Of a DNA stretch of 41,567 nt, positions 7,690 to 16,075 are shown in pieces. Below the pieces are notes generated by a model. That model made no database searches. It had not been told where the DNA came from and saw nothing but the letters and a program-made list of their open reading frames with translations. The stretch's first letter is position 1. Each line of letters opens with the position of its first letter. The position numbers were made by a program, and so were the translations under genes. The DNA is from Nitrospira sp. (GTDB lineage: Bacteria > Nitrospirota > Nitrospiria > Nitrospirales > Nitrospiraceae), in assembly GCA_029881435.1 (NCBI GenBank), contig JAOUMR010000020.1, positions 1 to 41,567 of the forward strand, written 5' to 3'.

Positions 7690-8154
7690 ATGATGTCAGA
7701 AGCAAGGCGAGACGTCCCCGCCTTTCGAGTCACATTCTTCTTTGGGCCTGAGCCGGTCGAGGGGAAAGCCGATGCGGTGGTCTGCGTGTTCAACGTCAAA
7801 AAACGGAGTTGGAAGGCAGGTATCCAGGTCGCTGTCGAGATTAGCACGAGTCAGGTGACGGCACTTCGAAGGACCATGGAACTGAATGATCGACTCGCGG
7901 CAAGTTTGAAGGCGGTCGACCGACAGGAGGTCTCACACTACCAAGAGCGTGTGGAAGATGTTTTCGTACAAGCCCTCTGTCGGTGCAAGCTGGATGTGCG
8001 ATTGCAGGCTGGTCTTGCTCAAGAGAATCAACGAATGGAAGTCCATGAGTTGACGGATGAGTTGAACCACGAGGCCCACGCCCGTACGGATGATATCCTT
8101 GTGCACATATTAGACGAGTTGGATCTGATTTCAAGCCATCCGTCCTCGCTGTGA
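7690..8154 (+). CDS. Conserved-looking protein of unknown function
   Basis: I do not recognise this gene. The 154-residue product has a beta-rich N-terminal part (FRVTFFFGPEP...VVCVFNVKKRSWKAGIQVAVEI) and a helical, acidic C-terminal half with heptad-like stretches (about 65-150). It has no signal peptide or TM helix and is probably cytoplasmic. An in-frame ATG at 7672 would add six residues, but it lies just upstream of and partly inside the extended -10 element, so ATG 7690 is preferred; ATG 7693 is equally close. It is divergent from the M24 peptidase. The codon pattern is compatible with a real gene, and no overlapping alternative is better. Confidence 0.65.
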   Translation: MMSEARRDVPAFRVTFFFGPEPVEGKADAVVCVFNVKKRSWKAGIQVAVEISTSQVTALRRTMELNDRLAASLKAVDRQEVSHYQERVEDVFVQALCRCKLDVRLQAGLAQENQRMEVHELTDELNHEAHARTDDILVHILDELDLISSHPSSL

Positions 8155-8175
8155 TGTGTAAATCAGCCAGGGGGC

Positions 8176-8203
8176 TTGCATTCACACCGGGATTTGTTAT
8201 AAC
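8176..8203 (+). promoter_or_regulatory. Candidate promoter for the 8278 gene
   Basis: TTGCAT (8176-8181), a 16-nt spacer and TATAAC (8198-8203, 5 of 6) predict a transcript starting near 8210, immediately at the base of the hairpin at 8211-8242. Confidence 0.5.
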
Positions 8204-8210
8204 GCATGTC

Positions 8211-8242
8211 AGTATCTCCGCATGATTGTTCATGCGGATACT
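8211..8242 (+). promoter_or_regulatory. 5'-leader stem-loop
   Basis: The arms AGTAT-CT-CCGCATG and CATGCGG-ATACT form a 12-bp stem with a two-base bulge and loop ATTGTT. It would be the first structure in the mRNA from the promoter at 8176-8203 and lies about 20 nt before the Shine-Dalgarno site. A role in stabilising the message or binding a regulator is possible. Confidence 0.5.
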
Positions 8243-8277
8243 AGCTTGAGTATTTGAAGGAGAAGGAGGCGCCTCAC

Positions 8278-8670
8278 GTGAGACTTGCCATCGTGATTCT
8301 AGTCGTTGTCATGACCTATTGTTCGATGCTCGTGGCCCCAGCGTGGAGCCAGTCGTCGTCCGCTGACGCGCAGCAAGGGACGGCGACCGGAGCCGGTATG
8401 GGAGCGGCGTCTGCCGCCGCCACTATCCTGTACTTCCCGTTCAAAGCGGCATTTGCCCTCGGTGGTGGGATTGTGGGTGGCCTCGCCTACGTTTTTTCAG
8501 GTTTCAGCGAACAAACGGCGATGAATATCTGGGTGCCCAGCGTGTACGGCACCTACCTCATTACGCCCGAACACTTGACCGGTGATAGACCGGTTCGTTT
8601 CCTCGGTGTTGCTGCTGAAAATGAGGGGACGTCAGGCGCACCGTATTCACCGTACGAACCCGTGCAGTGA
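8278..8670 (+). CDS. Small exported protein of unknown function
   Basis: This 131-residue protein has a cleavable signal peptide (MRLAIVILVVVMTYCSMLV, cleavage likely after the APAWS region near residue 24). A Gly/Ala-rich hydrophobic stretch (about 45-75: AASAAATILYFPFKAAFALGGG) could insert in a membrane. A polar tail contains YGTYLITPEHLTGDRPVRFLG. The GTG at 8278 is chosen because AAGGAGG (8263-8269) lies 8 nt before it; the upstream TTG at 8254 would place charged residues before the signal. The stop codon is one base from the start of the next gene, so the two are likely coupled. I do not recognise the family. Confidence 0.75.
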   Translation: MRLAIVILVVVMTYCSMLVAPAWSQSSSADAQQGTATGAGMGAASAAATILYFPFKAAFALGGGIVGGLAYVFSGFSEQTAMNIWVPSVYGTYLITPEHLTGDRPVRFLGVAAENEGTSGAPYSPYEPVQ

Positions 8671-8671
8671 T

Positions 8672-9412
8672 ATGAAGCCTGTCATCGGCGTGACACCAGA
8701 CTTCCATGCTGGTGACAGGAAAGATATGGGTGGACCGGAACCCACCTACTTTCTACGGGCCAGGTACATTCGAGCCGTCGAAGAACTCGGCGGCATTCCT
8801 CTGATCCTACCCCTCGTCACTCATCCTGCTGCTCGACGACGGCTTCTCGATGGCGTTGATGGACTCCTGCTCACAGGGAGCGGGCCGGACCTTTCACCAA
8901 GGCTCTACGGTGAAAGGACGCGCTACAAGTTTCCGATAGTCAGCGAGCGTCGTGCAGATTTCGAACTGGAGGTGGTGCGCCAGGCCAGGATGCGGGATCT
9001 TCCGCTCTTGGGGATCTGCGGAGGCATGCAGACAGTGAATGTCGCGTGTGGAGGGAGCCTGTTTCAAGACATTCCCGCACAAGTGCCGAGCGCGATGGAC
9101 CATCGTCAGAAGACGAAGGCGATCCATCTTGCTCATGCGGTCACGATCGCACCCAAGAGCCTGCTGAGAAGGGTGATCGGAAGTGATGCCCTCATGGTGA
9201 ATAGCTCACATCATCAATCGGTCAAAAAGGTTGCACCATCACTCATCGCCAGTGCCCTTGCACCCGATGGGGTGGTCGAGGCGATCGAGTCGTCTGCCCA
9301 TCGATTTCTACTTGCGGTTCAATGGCATCCCGAATTCTTATTCGAGGGGCATGTCGCTCATCGCCGGTTATTTGAAGCCCTATTCCGAGCGGCTCGTCGG
9401 ACCCGCGCATGA
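8672..9412 (+). CDS. Class I glutamine amidotransferase-like hydrolase (peptidase C26, gamma-glutamyl type)
   Basis: The 246-residue product matches the PuuD/peptidase C26 family, which cleaves gamma-glutamyl bonds such as in gamma-glutamyl-GABA or polyglutamates. The catalytic triad is visible: Cys116 in LLGICGGMQ, and His219 with Glu221 in VQWHPEF. The N-terminus MKPVIGVTPD and the RADFELE region are typical. The ATG at 8672 follows the stop of the exported-protein gene after a single base and has no separate Shine-Dalgarno site, so translational coupling is likely. The amino-acid permease gene follows, which fits a role in amino-acid or amine metabolism. The exact substrate is not determined. 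Confidence 0.88.
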   Translation: MKPVIGVTPDFHAGDRKDMGGPEPTYFLRARYIRAVEELGGIPLILPLVTHPAARRRLLDGVDGLLLTGSGPDLSPRLYGERTRYKFPIVSERRADFELEVVRQARMRDLPLLGICGGMQTVNVACGGSLFQDIPAQVPSAMDHRQKTKAIHLAHAVTIAPKSLLRRVIGSDALMVNSSHHQSVKKVAPSLIASALAPDGVVEAIESSAHRFLLAVQWHPEFLFEGHVAHRRLFEALFRAARRTRA

Positions 9413-9545
9413 GCTGTTTCGACCATTTCAAGCTATCGTCACCAATCTGTATCACCATTCCCTTGCCGTCTATGAACCTAATGAAAAGCGTCCGGCTATT
9501 GATTTGGTCAGATCGAACTCTTACCTCTTGGGCCTAGGAGCGACC

Positions 9546-10994
9546 GTGAGCAATCCGCTTCTTCGGACAAAATCCATCGATCAAATTCTGGCCGATGCCG
9601 ACCGCCCCGGGCACCGGCTCAAAAAAACGTTGACGGTTTGGGACCTGACCGCACTTGGAATCGGTGCGATTATCGGGACCGGCATCTTTGTTCTGGTTGG
9701 TACGGCCATAGTCGGTGACTCGCTCCGTCCAGGAGCGGGGCCTGGGATTGTGTTGTCCTTCGTCCTGTCCGGCTTCACGTGCGCATTAGCCGCCCTCTGC
9801 TACGCCGAATTCTCAGCGATGATCCCGGTAGCCGGGTCGGCCTACACCTTTTCCTATGCCACGCTAGGAGAGTTTCTCGCCTGGCTGACGGGGTGGAACC
9901 TGGTCCTGGAATATGGTGTGGCCTGCGTCGCGGTCGCGATCGGCTGGTCCGGCTACTTTAATAAATTGCTCAAGCTCGCGGGTTTGGAACTGCCGTATTG
10001 GGCGACCAACCCGCCGCATTGGGCTGGAGGGCCTGAAGGGAGCATCGCGAATTTCCCTGCTGCGATCATCGTGTTATTGGTCACCGCCATCCTCGTCGTG
10101 GGAATTAAAGAAAGTGCTCGCGCCGCCGGCGTGATCGTCCTCTTGAAACTTGGGGTGATCCTGTTCTTTATCGCCGTCGGGGCTCCTGCGGTCAGTGCTG
10201 AGAATTGGACGCCCTTCATGCCGAATGGGTTTGAGGGAGTTCGCTCCGCCGCCGCGATTATCTTCTTTGCATACATCGGGTTCGACGCCGTGTCGACGGC
10301 CGCAGAGGAGGCTCGGAATCCCCAGCGAGATGTTCCATTAGGGATCCTGGGTTCATTGGCTGTGTGCACGGTGCTCTATATCGCTGTCGCCGCCGTCCTT
10401 ACCGGCTTGGTCCCCGCGAGCCAAATTGACATTCATGCCCCGGTCGCCGAAGCGCTGAGTCTCGTTGGGTTTAAATGGGGCGCTGCCATCGTGGCGATTG
10501 GGGCCGTGGCAGGAATTACGGGTGTGCTGGTCGTCATGATGCTTGGACAGATTCGTGTGTTCTTTGCGATGTCACGTGACCAACTTCTGAGTCCAGGGTT
10601 ATCCAAAGTGCATCCGACATTCGGGACCCCGCATCGTGCGACTATTCTAACTGGAGTGGCTGTCGCAGTGTTGGCAGCGTTCTTCCAAATCGGGGAAGCG
10701 GCCGATATGACCAACATCGGCACCTTCTTCGCCTTTGTATTGGTCAGTTTCGGTGTCATGCTGCTTCGATACACGAAGCCCGATCAAGCTCGTCCCTTTC
10801 GGCTTCCGTTCATGCCTCTCGTACCGATCTTGAGCATAGCGGCGTGTCTGTACCTCATGGCTGGATTGCCGCAGGCCACCTGGATCCGCTTTGTGGTATG
10901 GACCATCATCGGTATTTTCGTCTACGTGGGCTACGGCTTGAAACACAGCAGACTGGCTGAACAGGCTGCACGTCGTGATTCGATGCCTGGGTGA
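9546..10994 (+). CDS. APC-superfamily amino-acid permease (CAT-like)
   Basis: This inner-membrane transporter of 483 residues has about 12 TM helices and belongs to the cationic-amino-acid-transporter-like branch of the APC superfamily. The TM1 motif GIGAIIGTGIFVLVG is at 38-52. A family-typical N-terminus (SNPLLRTKSIDQIL) precedes it, and FFAYIGFDAVSTAAEEARNPQRD lies in the middle. The GTG at 9546 is chosen because TAGGAG (9535-9540) is 5 nt upstream and it yields the expected N-terminus; a longer reading from 9231 overlaps the hydrolase gene and is not credible. The substrate is unknown; branched-chain or cationic amino acids are possible. It lies downstream of the C26 hydrolase. Confidence 0.92.
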   Translation: MSNPLLRTKSIDQILADADRPGHRLKKTLTVWDLTALGIGAIIGTGIFVLVGTAIVGDSLRPGAGPGIVLSFVLSGFTCALAALCYAEFSAMIPVAGSAYTFSYATLGEFLAWLTGWNLVLEYGVACVAVAIGWSGYFNKLLKLAGLELPYWATNPPHWAGGPEGSIANFPAAIIVLLVTAILVVGIKESARAAGVIVLLKLGVILFFIAVGAPAVSAENWTPFMPNGFEGVRSAAAIIFFAYIGFDAVSTAAEEARNPQRDVPLGILGSLAVCTVLYIAVAAVLTGLVPASQIDIHAPVAEALSLVGFKWGAAIVAIGAVAGITGVLVVMMLGQIRVFFAMSRDQLLSPGLSKVHPTFGTPHRATILTGVAVAVLAAFFQIGEAADMTNIGTFFAFVLVSFGVMLLRYTKPDQARPFRLPFMPLVPILSIAACLYLMAGLPQATWIRFVVWTIIGIFVYVGYGLKHSRLAEQAARRDSMPG

Positions 10995-11027
10995 GTCAGA
11001 CAAACTCTTTCCTGTGAGGAGGCGAGG

Positions 11028-11492
11028 CTAGACGGGCTTTTCGGACGGCTGTGTCGGGGAAGTAGGGGCGGTGTCAGGAGCGTCTGCGCCCGGGGGTGTG
11101 GTTGCTGAAACAGCAGGTGTAGCAGAAGCAGCTGGAGCAGATGATGCGGGAGTGGCAACTCCTGGCGCAACTGCGGGCGTAGGTGGAGTGGCAGGCTTTG
11201 GCGGGGGTGCCGCTGGCTTTGGTGGAGCGGGTTTTTCGGGCTTAATCCCTTTTTCCCACGCCGGACCTGAATACATGTCTGTCGTTAAGACATTGGTTTT
11301 CCATTTTTCTTCAAAATCAGCAGCGGCTTTGTTGGGTGTTTCGCCAATTCCCATGACATCGTTCCAAGGGTAGACCTTGGGTCCAATCTGGCACTCGGAT
11401 TCGGTACGCCGCAAATACAGTGCGATCGGATTACCCCTGTAGGGTCCAAGAAAGATATGGACGGATCCGACGTACTCAAGCAATGAGGCCAT
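11028..11492 (-). CDS. Unknown protein with Pro/Ala-rich C-terminal tail
   Basis: The 154-residue product has a compact N-terminal part of about 85 residues (MASLLEYVGSVHIFLGPYRG..., WNDVMGIGETPNKAAADFEEKW), followed by about 65 residues dominated by Pro, Ala and Thr that should be disordered. No signal peptide or TM helix is evident. The ATG at 11492 is preferred over 11516 because GGGAGGG lies 5 nt before it. It is convergent with the permease gene and 140 nt downstream of nagZ on the same strand. I do not recognise the family. Confidence 0.7.
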   Translation of the reverse strand: MASLLEYVGSVHIFLGPYRGNPIALYLRRTESECQIGPKVYPWNDVMGIGETPNKAAADFEEKWKTNVLTTDMYSGPAWEKGIKPEKPAPPKPAAPPPKPATPPTPAVAPGVATPASSAPAASATPAVSATTPPGADAPDTAPTSPTQPSEKPV

Positions 11493-11632
11493 AAGGCCCT
11501 CCCAAGGAATGCTCATGATGCCACAAGAGGCGACAAAGGGGCAAGGCTGCTGGAGAACTAGCCGTTGTCGCGGTATGGGGGTGATCCTACGAGTTTGATC
11601 TCAGGTTTTTGGAATAAAGAAGAGACATGTGA

Positions 11633-12736
11633 TCAGATGCCCGTCTTCCCAAGTCGTTCTCGGGCTTGGTGGATGGAACGCAAGAGAGTCTTATGGCTGC
11701 GGCAGCCGACTACGAGTTTCGCATCAGAAATCGTTACCGGCCGATAGGAACGCAAGAACCGCTCTTTTAATCGTCGGATCCGCGCGAAGGATTGTGCCAG
11801 TCGTCCTTCAGAAAGAACACCCGATGTCGCAGCCTTCTCAACGGCGTTAAAGGCAGCGACGATCCCATTACGATCTTGGCAGATCAATGGCATGTCGCAG
11901 CCGGCTTGGATGGCCTGCACGGTCGCATCTCCGATGCCATAATGATCGATAATGGCGTGCATCTCGAGATCGTCCGTCAGGACGACACCGTCGTAATATA
12001 ACTCCTCACGAAGAAATCTCCCAATGATCGTTGGAGAGAGCGTCGCTGGGCGAGTCTCGTCCAGCGCCCGATACACAACATGGGCGGTCATCAATGTGGC
12101 CACACCGTTGGCAATCACGTGTCGAAAAGGGGGAAACTCAATCTGTTCGAGTCGTGCACGATCCGCCGTCACGATAGGCAATTCTTTATGCGAGTCCGAA
12201 TTGGTGTCACCATGTCCAGGAAAGTGTTTTCCACAGGCGACGACATTATTGTCCTGAAGTCCCCCCACAGTGGCCAATCCTAATTCAGACACGATGTCAG
12301 GATTTACGCCGAATGCCCGATCCCCGATCACCGGATTCAAGGGGTTGCTGTTGACATCCAGCACAGGAGACATATTCATATTGATGCCGACGGCTTTGAG
12401 TTCGTTTGCCGTGGTGGCCGCTGCCGCATAGGCCAATTCCGAAGAATGGCATTCCCCCAACATTTCGCACGGGGGGAAAATGGTGAATTCTTTGGGTAAC
12501 CGTGAGACGCGTCCGCCTTCTTGATCGATCGAGATCAGGAGTGGGACGTGCGCACTGCAGCGCTGAAGCTCGTTTGTTAAGTCAACGATTTGTTCAGCCG
12601 ATTCGAGGTTTCTTGCGAAGAGGATGACTCCACCCGGCTTATATTCCGTGATAAACGCGGCCAGATCTGACGAAACGGTTGTCCCGTCGAACCCTACCAT
12701 GAAAAGCTGACCGATCTGGGCGCGAGAGAACGTCAT
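11633..12736 (-). CDS. nagZ: Beta-N-acetylhexosaminidase NagZ (GH3)
   Basis: NagZ removes N-acetylglucosamine from muropeptides during cell-wall recycling in the cytoplasm. The 367-residue, single TIM-barrel length fits. The diagnostic KHFPGHGDTNSDSH is at 170-183 and supplies the Asp-His acid/base dyad. IDQEGGRVSRL (70-80) binds the substrate, and the Asp pair in VLTDDLEM (255-256) contains the nucleophile. The C-terminal tail of about 40 residues is basic. The ATG at 12736 overlaps the pepA stop by 4 bp (ATGA), showing coupling; a longer ORF reaching 13000 is only read-through of the pepA region in another frame. It has no signal peptide. Confidence 0.95.
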   Translation of the reverse strand: MTFSRAQIGQLFMVGFDGTTVSSDLAAFITEYKPGGVILFARNLESAEQIVDLTNELQRCSAHVPLLISIDQEGGRVSRLPKEFTIFPPCEMLGECHSSELAYAAAATTANELKAVGINMNMSPVLDVNSNPLNPVIGDRAFGVNPDIVSELGLATVGGLQDNNVVACGKHFPGHGDTNSDSHKELPIVTADRARLEQIEFPPFRHVIANGVATLMTAHVVYRALDETRPATLSPTIIGRFLREELYYDGVVLTDDLEMHAIIDHYGIGDATVQAIQAGCDMPLICQDRNGIVAAFNAVEKAATSGVLSEGRLAQSFARIRRLKERFLRSYRPVTISDAKLVVGCRSHKTLLRSIHQARERLGKTGI

Positions 12737-14253
12737 ACCGTTAATAGTGAGCGATTGACCAGGAACTGGATCAAGAGCCTCGTTCCGATTCCGGTCGGTC
12801 CCTTGGGAATATACGCGCGTTCCCGCTCGCTCCAGTCGGTGCTGGCGATGTCCAGATGTACCCATGGACAATCGCCGACGAACTTGCTTAAGAAGAGCGC
12901 AGCGGTGATCATGCCACCCCCTCGTCCGCCGATATTGCGCATGTCCGCGACATCGCTGCGTAATTGCTCGAAATAGTCTTCCCACAGCGGCATCTCCCAA
13001 ACACGCTCCCCGGCCCGAAGACCTGCCTGACGAATCGCTTCTTTTAATCGTGTCTCAGTGCCAAACATCCCGATGGCGAATTGGCCCAACGCGACCACAC
13101 AGGCTCCTGTCAGCGTGGCAATGTCGATGAGAGCAGCCGGCTTGAACCGGGTGGCATAGGCAAGGCCGTCGGATAAGATCAGCCGTCCTTCGGCATCAGT
13201 GTTTTGGACTTCCACCGTTTTGCCGGAGAGGGTCTTGACGACGTCACCGGGTCGCATCGCCCGACCCCCAGGCATGTTCTCGGCGACGGGAAGAATGCTG
13301 ATAAGATTCAGCGGAAGCTTCAAGCGAGCAGCCGCACGTATGGTGGCCAGTACCTCTGCCCCGCCGGTCATATCAGCTTTCATCTGCTCCATGTTCTCCG
13401 ACGGTTTGAGCGAGATGCCTCCAGTGTCAAAGGTAATGGTCTTTCCGACAAGGACCACCGGCCGTTCGTCTTTCTTTTTGGCTCCGTGGTACTGGAGAAT
13501 AATGAACTTCGGTGGTTCGTGGCTGCCTTTGGCAACTCCCAGCAAGGCACCCATGCCAAGAACTTCCATGTCCTTCTGTTCGAGGATTTTCAGGCTGATG
13601 CCGGTCTCTTTCGCGACGACCTTTGCTTCGTGAGCAATCCTCGTCGGAGTCATCACATTGGAGGGATGGTTGGATAGATCTCTGACAAACACCGTGGCTT
13701 CGGCAGTGGCCACGCCGCGACGAATTCCTTCCGATATCTGACCCAGCTCACTTTTGTGTGGGGTCAAGACTGTCATCGCTTTCAATTCTTTGTTCGTCGG
13801 CGCATCACTCCGATACGTGGTGAACTGATAGCTCCCCAAGATGGCTCCTTCGGCCATCGCCTGCGCAACATCCAGCAGCGAACAGTCACGAGGCGTGAGG
13901 CTAGGAAGCGCGACCGCGAAGGCGTGAGACTTCGTGCTGCGTACCCGCTTGACGGCATGACCCATGGCCTGGCGAAATTGATCAAGGCCCAAATTGCTCT
14001 TCTTACCGAGTCCTACAAGAATCAGCCGTTTCGCAGGAATTTTCCCGTGTGTATGGAATAGTACGACTTCGTTGGCTTTGCCCTCGAATTCCTTCGATTG
14101 GAGGAGTTCGCGGAGCGCCCCGCCGAGAGCTTGATCCAGCAACGCTGCGTCGTCCTTCGCGAGTCCCTCTCCTTCACAATGCAGGAGAACAAGCGCATCC
14201 GCGATTTCTGTATCCACGTGTCCCTGTTTGGGCTTGATCCGCATGATGTTCAT
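12733..14253 (-). CDS. pepA: Leucyl aminopeptidase PepA (M17)
   Basis: This is a cytosolic hexameric dimetal aminopeptidase that removes N-terminal residues and finishes peptide breakdown. The 506-residue length is typical. The M17 signature NTDAEGRLIL is at 351-360. Metal and catalytic residues are present: Lys271, Asp276, Asp294, Asp353, Glu355 and Arg357. The N-terminal macro-like domain spans about 1-165. AGGAG six nt before the ATG at 14253 supports the start. The stop overlaps the nagZ start, and queE lies 60 nt upstream. Some PepA proteins also bind DNA, which cannot be judged here. Confidence 0.96.
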   Translation of the reverse strand: MNIMRIKPKQGHVDTEIADALVLLHCEGEGLAKDDAALLDQALGGALRELLQSKEFEGKANEVVLFHTHGKIPAKRLILVGLGKKSNLGLDQFRQAMGHAVKRVRSTKSHAFAVALPSLTPRDCSLLDVAQAMAEGAILGSYQFTTYRSDAPTNKELKAMTVLTPHKSELGQISEGIRRGVATAEATVFVRDLSNHPSNVMTPTRIAHEAKVVAKETGISLKILEQKDMEVLGMGALLGVAKGSHEPPKFIILQYHGAKKKDERPVVLVGKTITFDTGGISLKPSENMEQMKADMTGGAEVLATIRAAARLKLPLNLISILPVAENMPGGRAMRPGDVVKTLSGKTVEVQNTDAEGRLILSDGLAYATRFKPAALIDIATLTGACVVALGQFAIGMFGTETRLKEAIRQAGLRAGERVWEMPLWEDYFEQLRSDVADMRNIGGRGGGMITAALFLSKFVGDCPWVHLDIASTDWSERERAYIPKGPTGIGTRLLIQFLVNRSLLTV

Positions 14254-14313
14254 TCAGTTCTCCTATATGCTGCATCAATCAACAACCCTCATCTGTCACT
14301 GAGATGGTTCCCC

Positions 14314-14949
14314 TCATACTCCCCGCATGTCGGGTGTCCAGATGTACTTGTGCATTTGCAATTGAAGACGGACCGGCAGTCGATCTGCCAACACCCATTC
14401 TGTCAGGTGACGAGGATCCAACGTGTTGAACACCGGACTAAACAGGACTGAACAGCGCTCGGTCAGCCGGAAGCGATCCAGAATGCTTTTGGCCCAGTCG
14501 TAGTCAATCCGGTCTTGGATGACGAATTTCGCCTCGTCCCGCGGTCTCAGGCGTTCGACATTAGGCCAGTGCATTCGTTCCGTCATACCGCTTCCCGGAC
14601 ACTTCACATCCAAGATAATATGAACCGATGGATCGACTAGCGCGGTATCAACCGCTCCGCTCGTTTCCAGGAGGACCGTGAACCCTTCTTGGCACAGGCA
14701 GCGGAGCAAGGTGTCGGTATCCGGCTGTGCCAACGGCTCACCTCCCGTCACCTCTACCAACGGACAACTGTAGGATCGTATCGTTCCGAGAATGTCATCG
14801 AGTGAATGCTCCGATCCTCCGAAGAAGGCATATTCCGTGTCACACCAGGTACAGCGCAGTGGGCAACCGGTCAGCCGCACAAAAACGCAGGGCAGCCCGG
14901 CAAAGGTCGATTCACCCTGCACGCTATGAAAAATTTCCGTCACGCGCAT
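14314..14949 (-). CDS. queE: 7-carboxy-7-deazaguanine synthase QueE (radical SAM)
   Basis: QueE makes the 7-deazapurine ring of queuosine precursors from 6-carboxy-tetrahydropterin. The radical-SAM Cys motif is Cys29-x3-Cys33-x2-Cys36 (CPLRCTWC), and the SAM-binding GGE is at 68-70. The N-terminal substrate region EIFHSVQGES is diagnostic. At 211 residues it is a compact family member. No other queuosine genes are in the window. It lies in a minus-strand row with a HAD phosphatase upstream and pepA downstream. No clear Shine-Dalgarno site precedes the ATG. Confidence 0.93.
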   Translation of the reverse strand: MRVTEIFHSVQGESTFAGLPCVFVRLTGCPLRCTWCDTEYAFFGGSEHSLDDILGTIRSYSCPLVEVTGGEPLAQPDTDTLLRCLCQEGFTVLLETSGAVDTALVDPSVHIILDVKCPGSGMTERMHWPNVERLRPRDEAKFVIQDRIDYDWAKSILDRFRLTERCSVLFSPVFNTLDPRHLTEWVLADRLPVRLQLQMHKYIWTPDMRGV

Positions 14950-15027
14950 GAGATAGATGCCTTGCTCACAGGTGTGCTGATCGGATGACTGGCTGAGGAT
15001 ACAGCGTGTCCTGGCCCAGGTCGACGC

Positions 15028-15708
15028 TCATAGCCATTTGACAACCGGCCAGTTCTTGCGTCGAGCGACAGAGGCCATTCCACGAATGGGATTCACCACT
15101 GTCGGGTGACCCACGGCACGAAGCAGGTCTAGATCACCAGGACTGTCGCCGTAGGCATAGCATTGAGATAGATCCAACGTCAGTTCATGAGTCAACCGCT
15201 CGATCAGTTGGCGTTTCCCTTGTCCGTACGGAAGCGGGGGGATCAGAAAACCGGTATAAAGGCCGTTCATCTGCTCCAATCGACTGGCAAAGCATCGATC
15301 GGCCCGAAGAGCGTCTGCGACAGGAGCGATCAAGAAATCGATGGACCCGGTCACGAAAATGATGGCATGGCCGGCTTGTCGATGCTCTTCAAGCTTCCGC
15401 ATGGCGGAGGCTGAGACACGAGGACATAATTCTTCTCGACAGAATTCTTCGCCCAACGGTTGGATCACTTGCGAGGGTTTTCCGGCGAGGTACAGCTTTC
15501 GCGATCGGAGCGGGTGCAGGGAGAGAGGTGGAACATGTTGCAGCAGCCAAGAGACACTCTGCCGGGCTTCAGGCCAACCAACGATACCACGTCGCCACAG
15601 CCAGCGGAAAAATCGCACTTCGCTTGCTTCGCCGGGCAGAATGGTATTGTCGACGTCGAAGAATGCAGCAATGGAGGAGGAGAGCCCCCGTTGATCCGTC
15701 CGTATCAT
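15028..15708 (-). CDS. HAD-superfamily IB phosphatase
   Basis: This 226-residue HAD hydrolase belongs to the phosphoserine-phosphatase-like IB group. Motif I is FFDVDNT with nucleophile Asp18 and Asp20, motif II is FVTGS with Thr120, motif III is Lys165 in YGQGKRQ, and motif IV is YGDSPGDLDLL with Asp188 and Asp192. The helical cap between motifs I and II (about 30-110) is of the C1 type. The substrate is unknown; phosphoserine, phosphoethanolamine-type or lipid phosphates are all seen in this group. It is the first gene of the minus-strand row that continues with queE, pepA and nagZ, and is divergent from the tRNA-Leu(GAG) gene. Confidence 0.88.
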   Translation of the reverse strand: MIRTDQRGLSSSIAAFFDVDNTILPGEASEVRFFRWLWRRGIVGWPEARQSVSWLLQHVPPLSLHPLRSRKLYLAGKPSQVIQPLGEEFCREELCPRVSASAMRKLEEHRQAGHAIIFVTGSIDFLIAPVADALRADRCFASRLEQMNGLYTGFLIPPLPYGQGKRQLIERLTHELTLDLSQCYAYGDSPGDLDLLRAVGHPTVVNPIRGMASVARRKNWPVVKWL

Positions 15709-15765
15709 AGAAGAACTACCCAGACACGAAAAATTAGGTGCCGATTCTACCGGAGGTTCTGTTGA

Positions 15766-15795
15766 TTGACAACAATTTTACCCTACTCCTATAAT
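15766..15795 (+). promoter_or_regulatory. Consensus sigma70 promoter for tRNA-Leu(GAG)
   Basis: TTGACA (15766-15771) and TATAAT (15790-15795) are both perfect consensus hexamers, 18 nt apart. The predicted start is near 15802, about 100 nt before the tRNA. This is the strongest promoter in the window, fitting a stable-RNA gene. Confidence 0.8.
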
Positions 15796-15903
15796 GCGCA
15801 CTCCCTCAGGCGTCGCTCGTCGTTCCTGAAGCGTGTCTCGTGAACCGCTGTCCACGACGAATTCCGACGAACGACGCTTCGCGAGTGACGCGTCACGCTT
15901 TGT

Positions 15904-15987
15904 GCCGAAGTGGTGGAATGGCAGACACGCACGTTTGAGGGGCGTGTGGCGAAAGCCGTGCGGGTTCAAGTCCCGCCTTCGGCACCA
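15904..15987 (+). tRNA. tRNA-Leu (anticodon GAG)
   Basis: This is a complete class II tRNA. The acceptor stem GCCGAAG (15904-15910) pairs with CTTCGGC (15977-15983), the discriminator is A, and CCA is encoded at 15985-15987. The anticodon stem CACGT/GCGTG encloses loop TTGAGGG, giving anticodon GAG at 15937-15939. The variable arm GTGGC-GAAA-GCCGT is a stable stem-loop, and the T-arm is GCGGG-TTCAAGT-CCCGC. Its 3' half recurs as a remnant at 18910-18957. Confidence 0.96.
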
Positions 15988-16031
15988 TCGATTCGACCTC
16001 CAGTCGTCGGTCTCCCCCTAAGCCATCTCAT

Positions 16032-16075
16032 GGCCATTTGGACCTAGACTTTCGGCCCCATTCCATAGGACACTG
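16032..16075 (+). repeat. Shared upstream element of sensor genes, copy A
   Basis: GGCCATTTGGACCTAGACTT (from 16032) and the exact 12-mer CATAGGACACTG (16064-16075) match the region before the giant kinase (19002-19044) in sequence and spacing. It lies 160-200 nt upstream of the 16235 kinase start. It is either a leftover of unit duplication or a conserved regulatory site. Confidence 0.6.

Noticed and set aside
9231..9545. N-terminal extension of the permease to 9231
   Set aside because: It overlaps the hydrolase gene and adds a histidine/proline-rich start foreign to the family. GTG 9546 has a Shine-Dalgarno site and gives the family N-terminus.
12737..13000. Upstream extension of the nagZ reading frame to 13000
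   Set aside because: The extra 88 codons lie inside pepA in another frame and resemble no NagZ; the ATG overlapping the pepA stop is the natural start.
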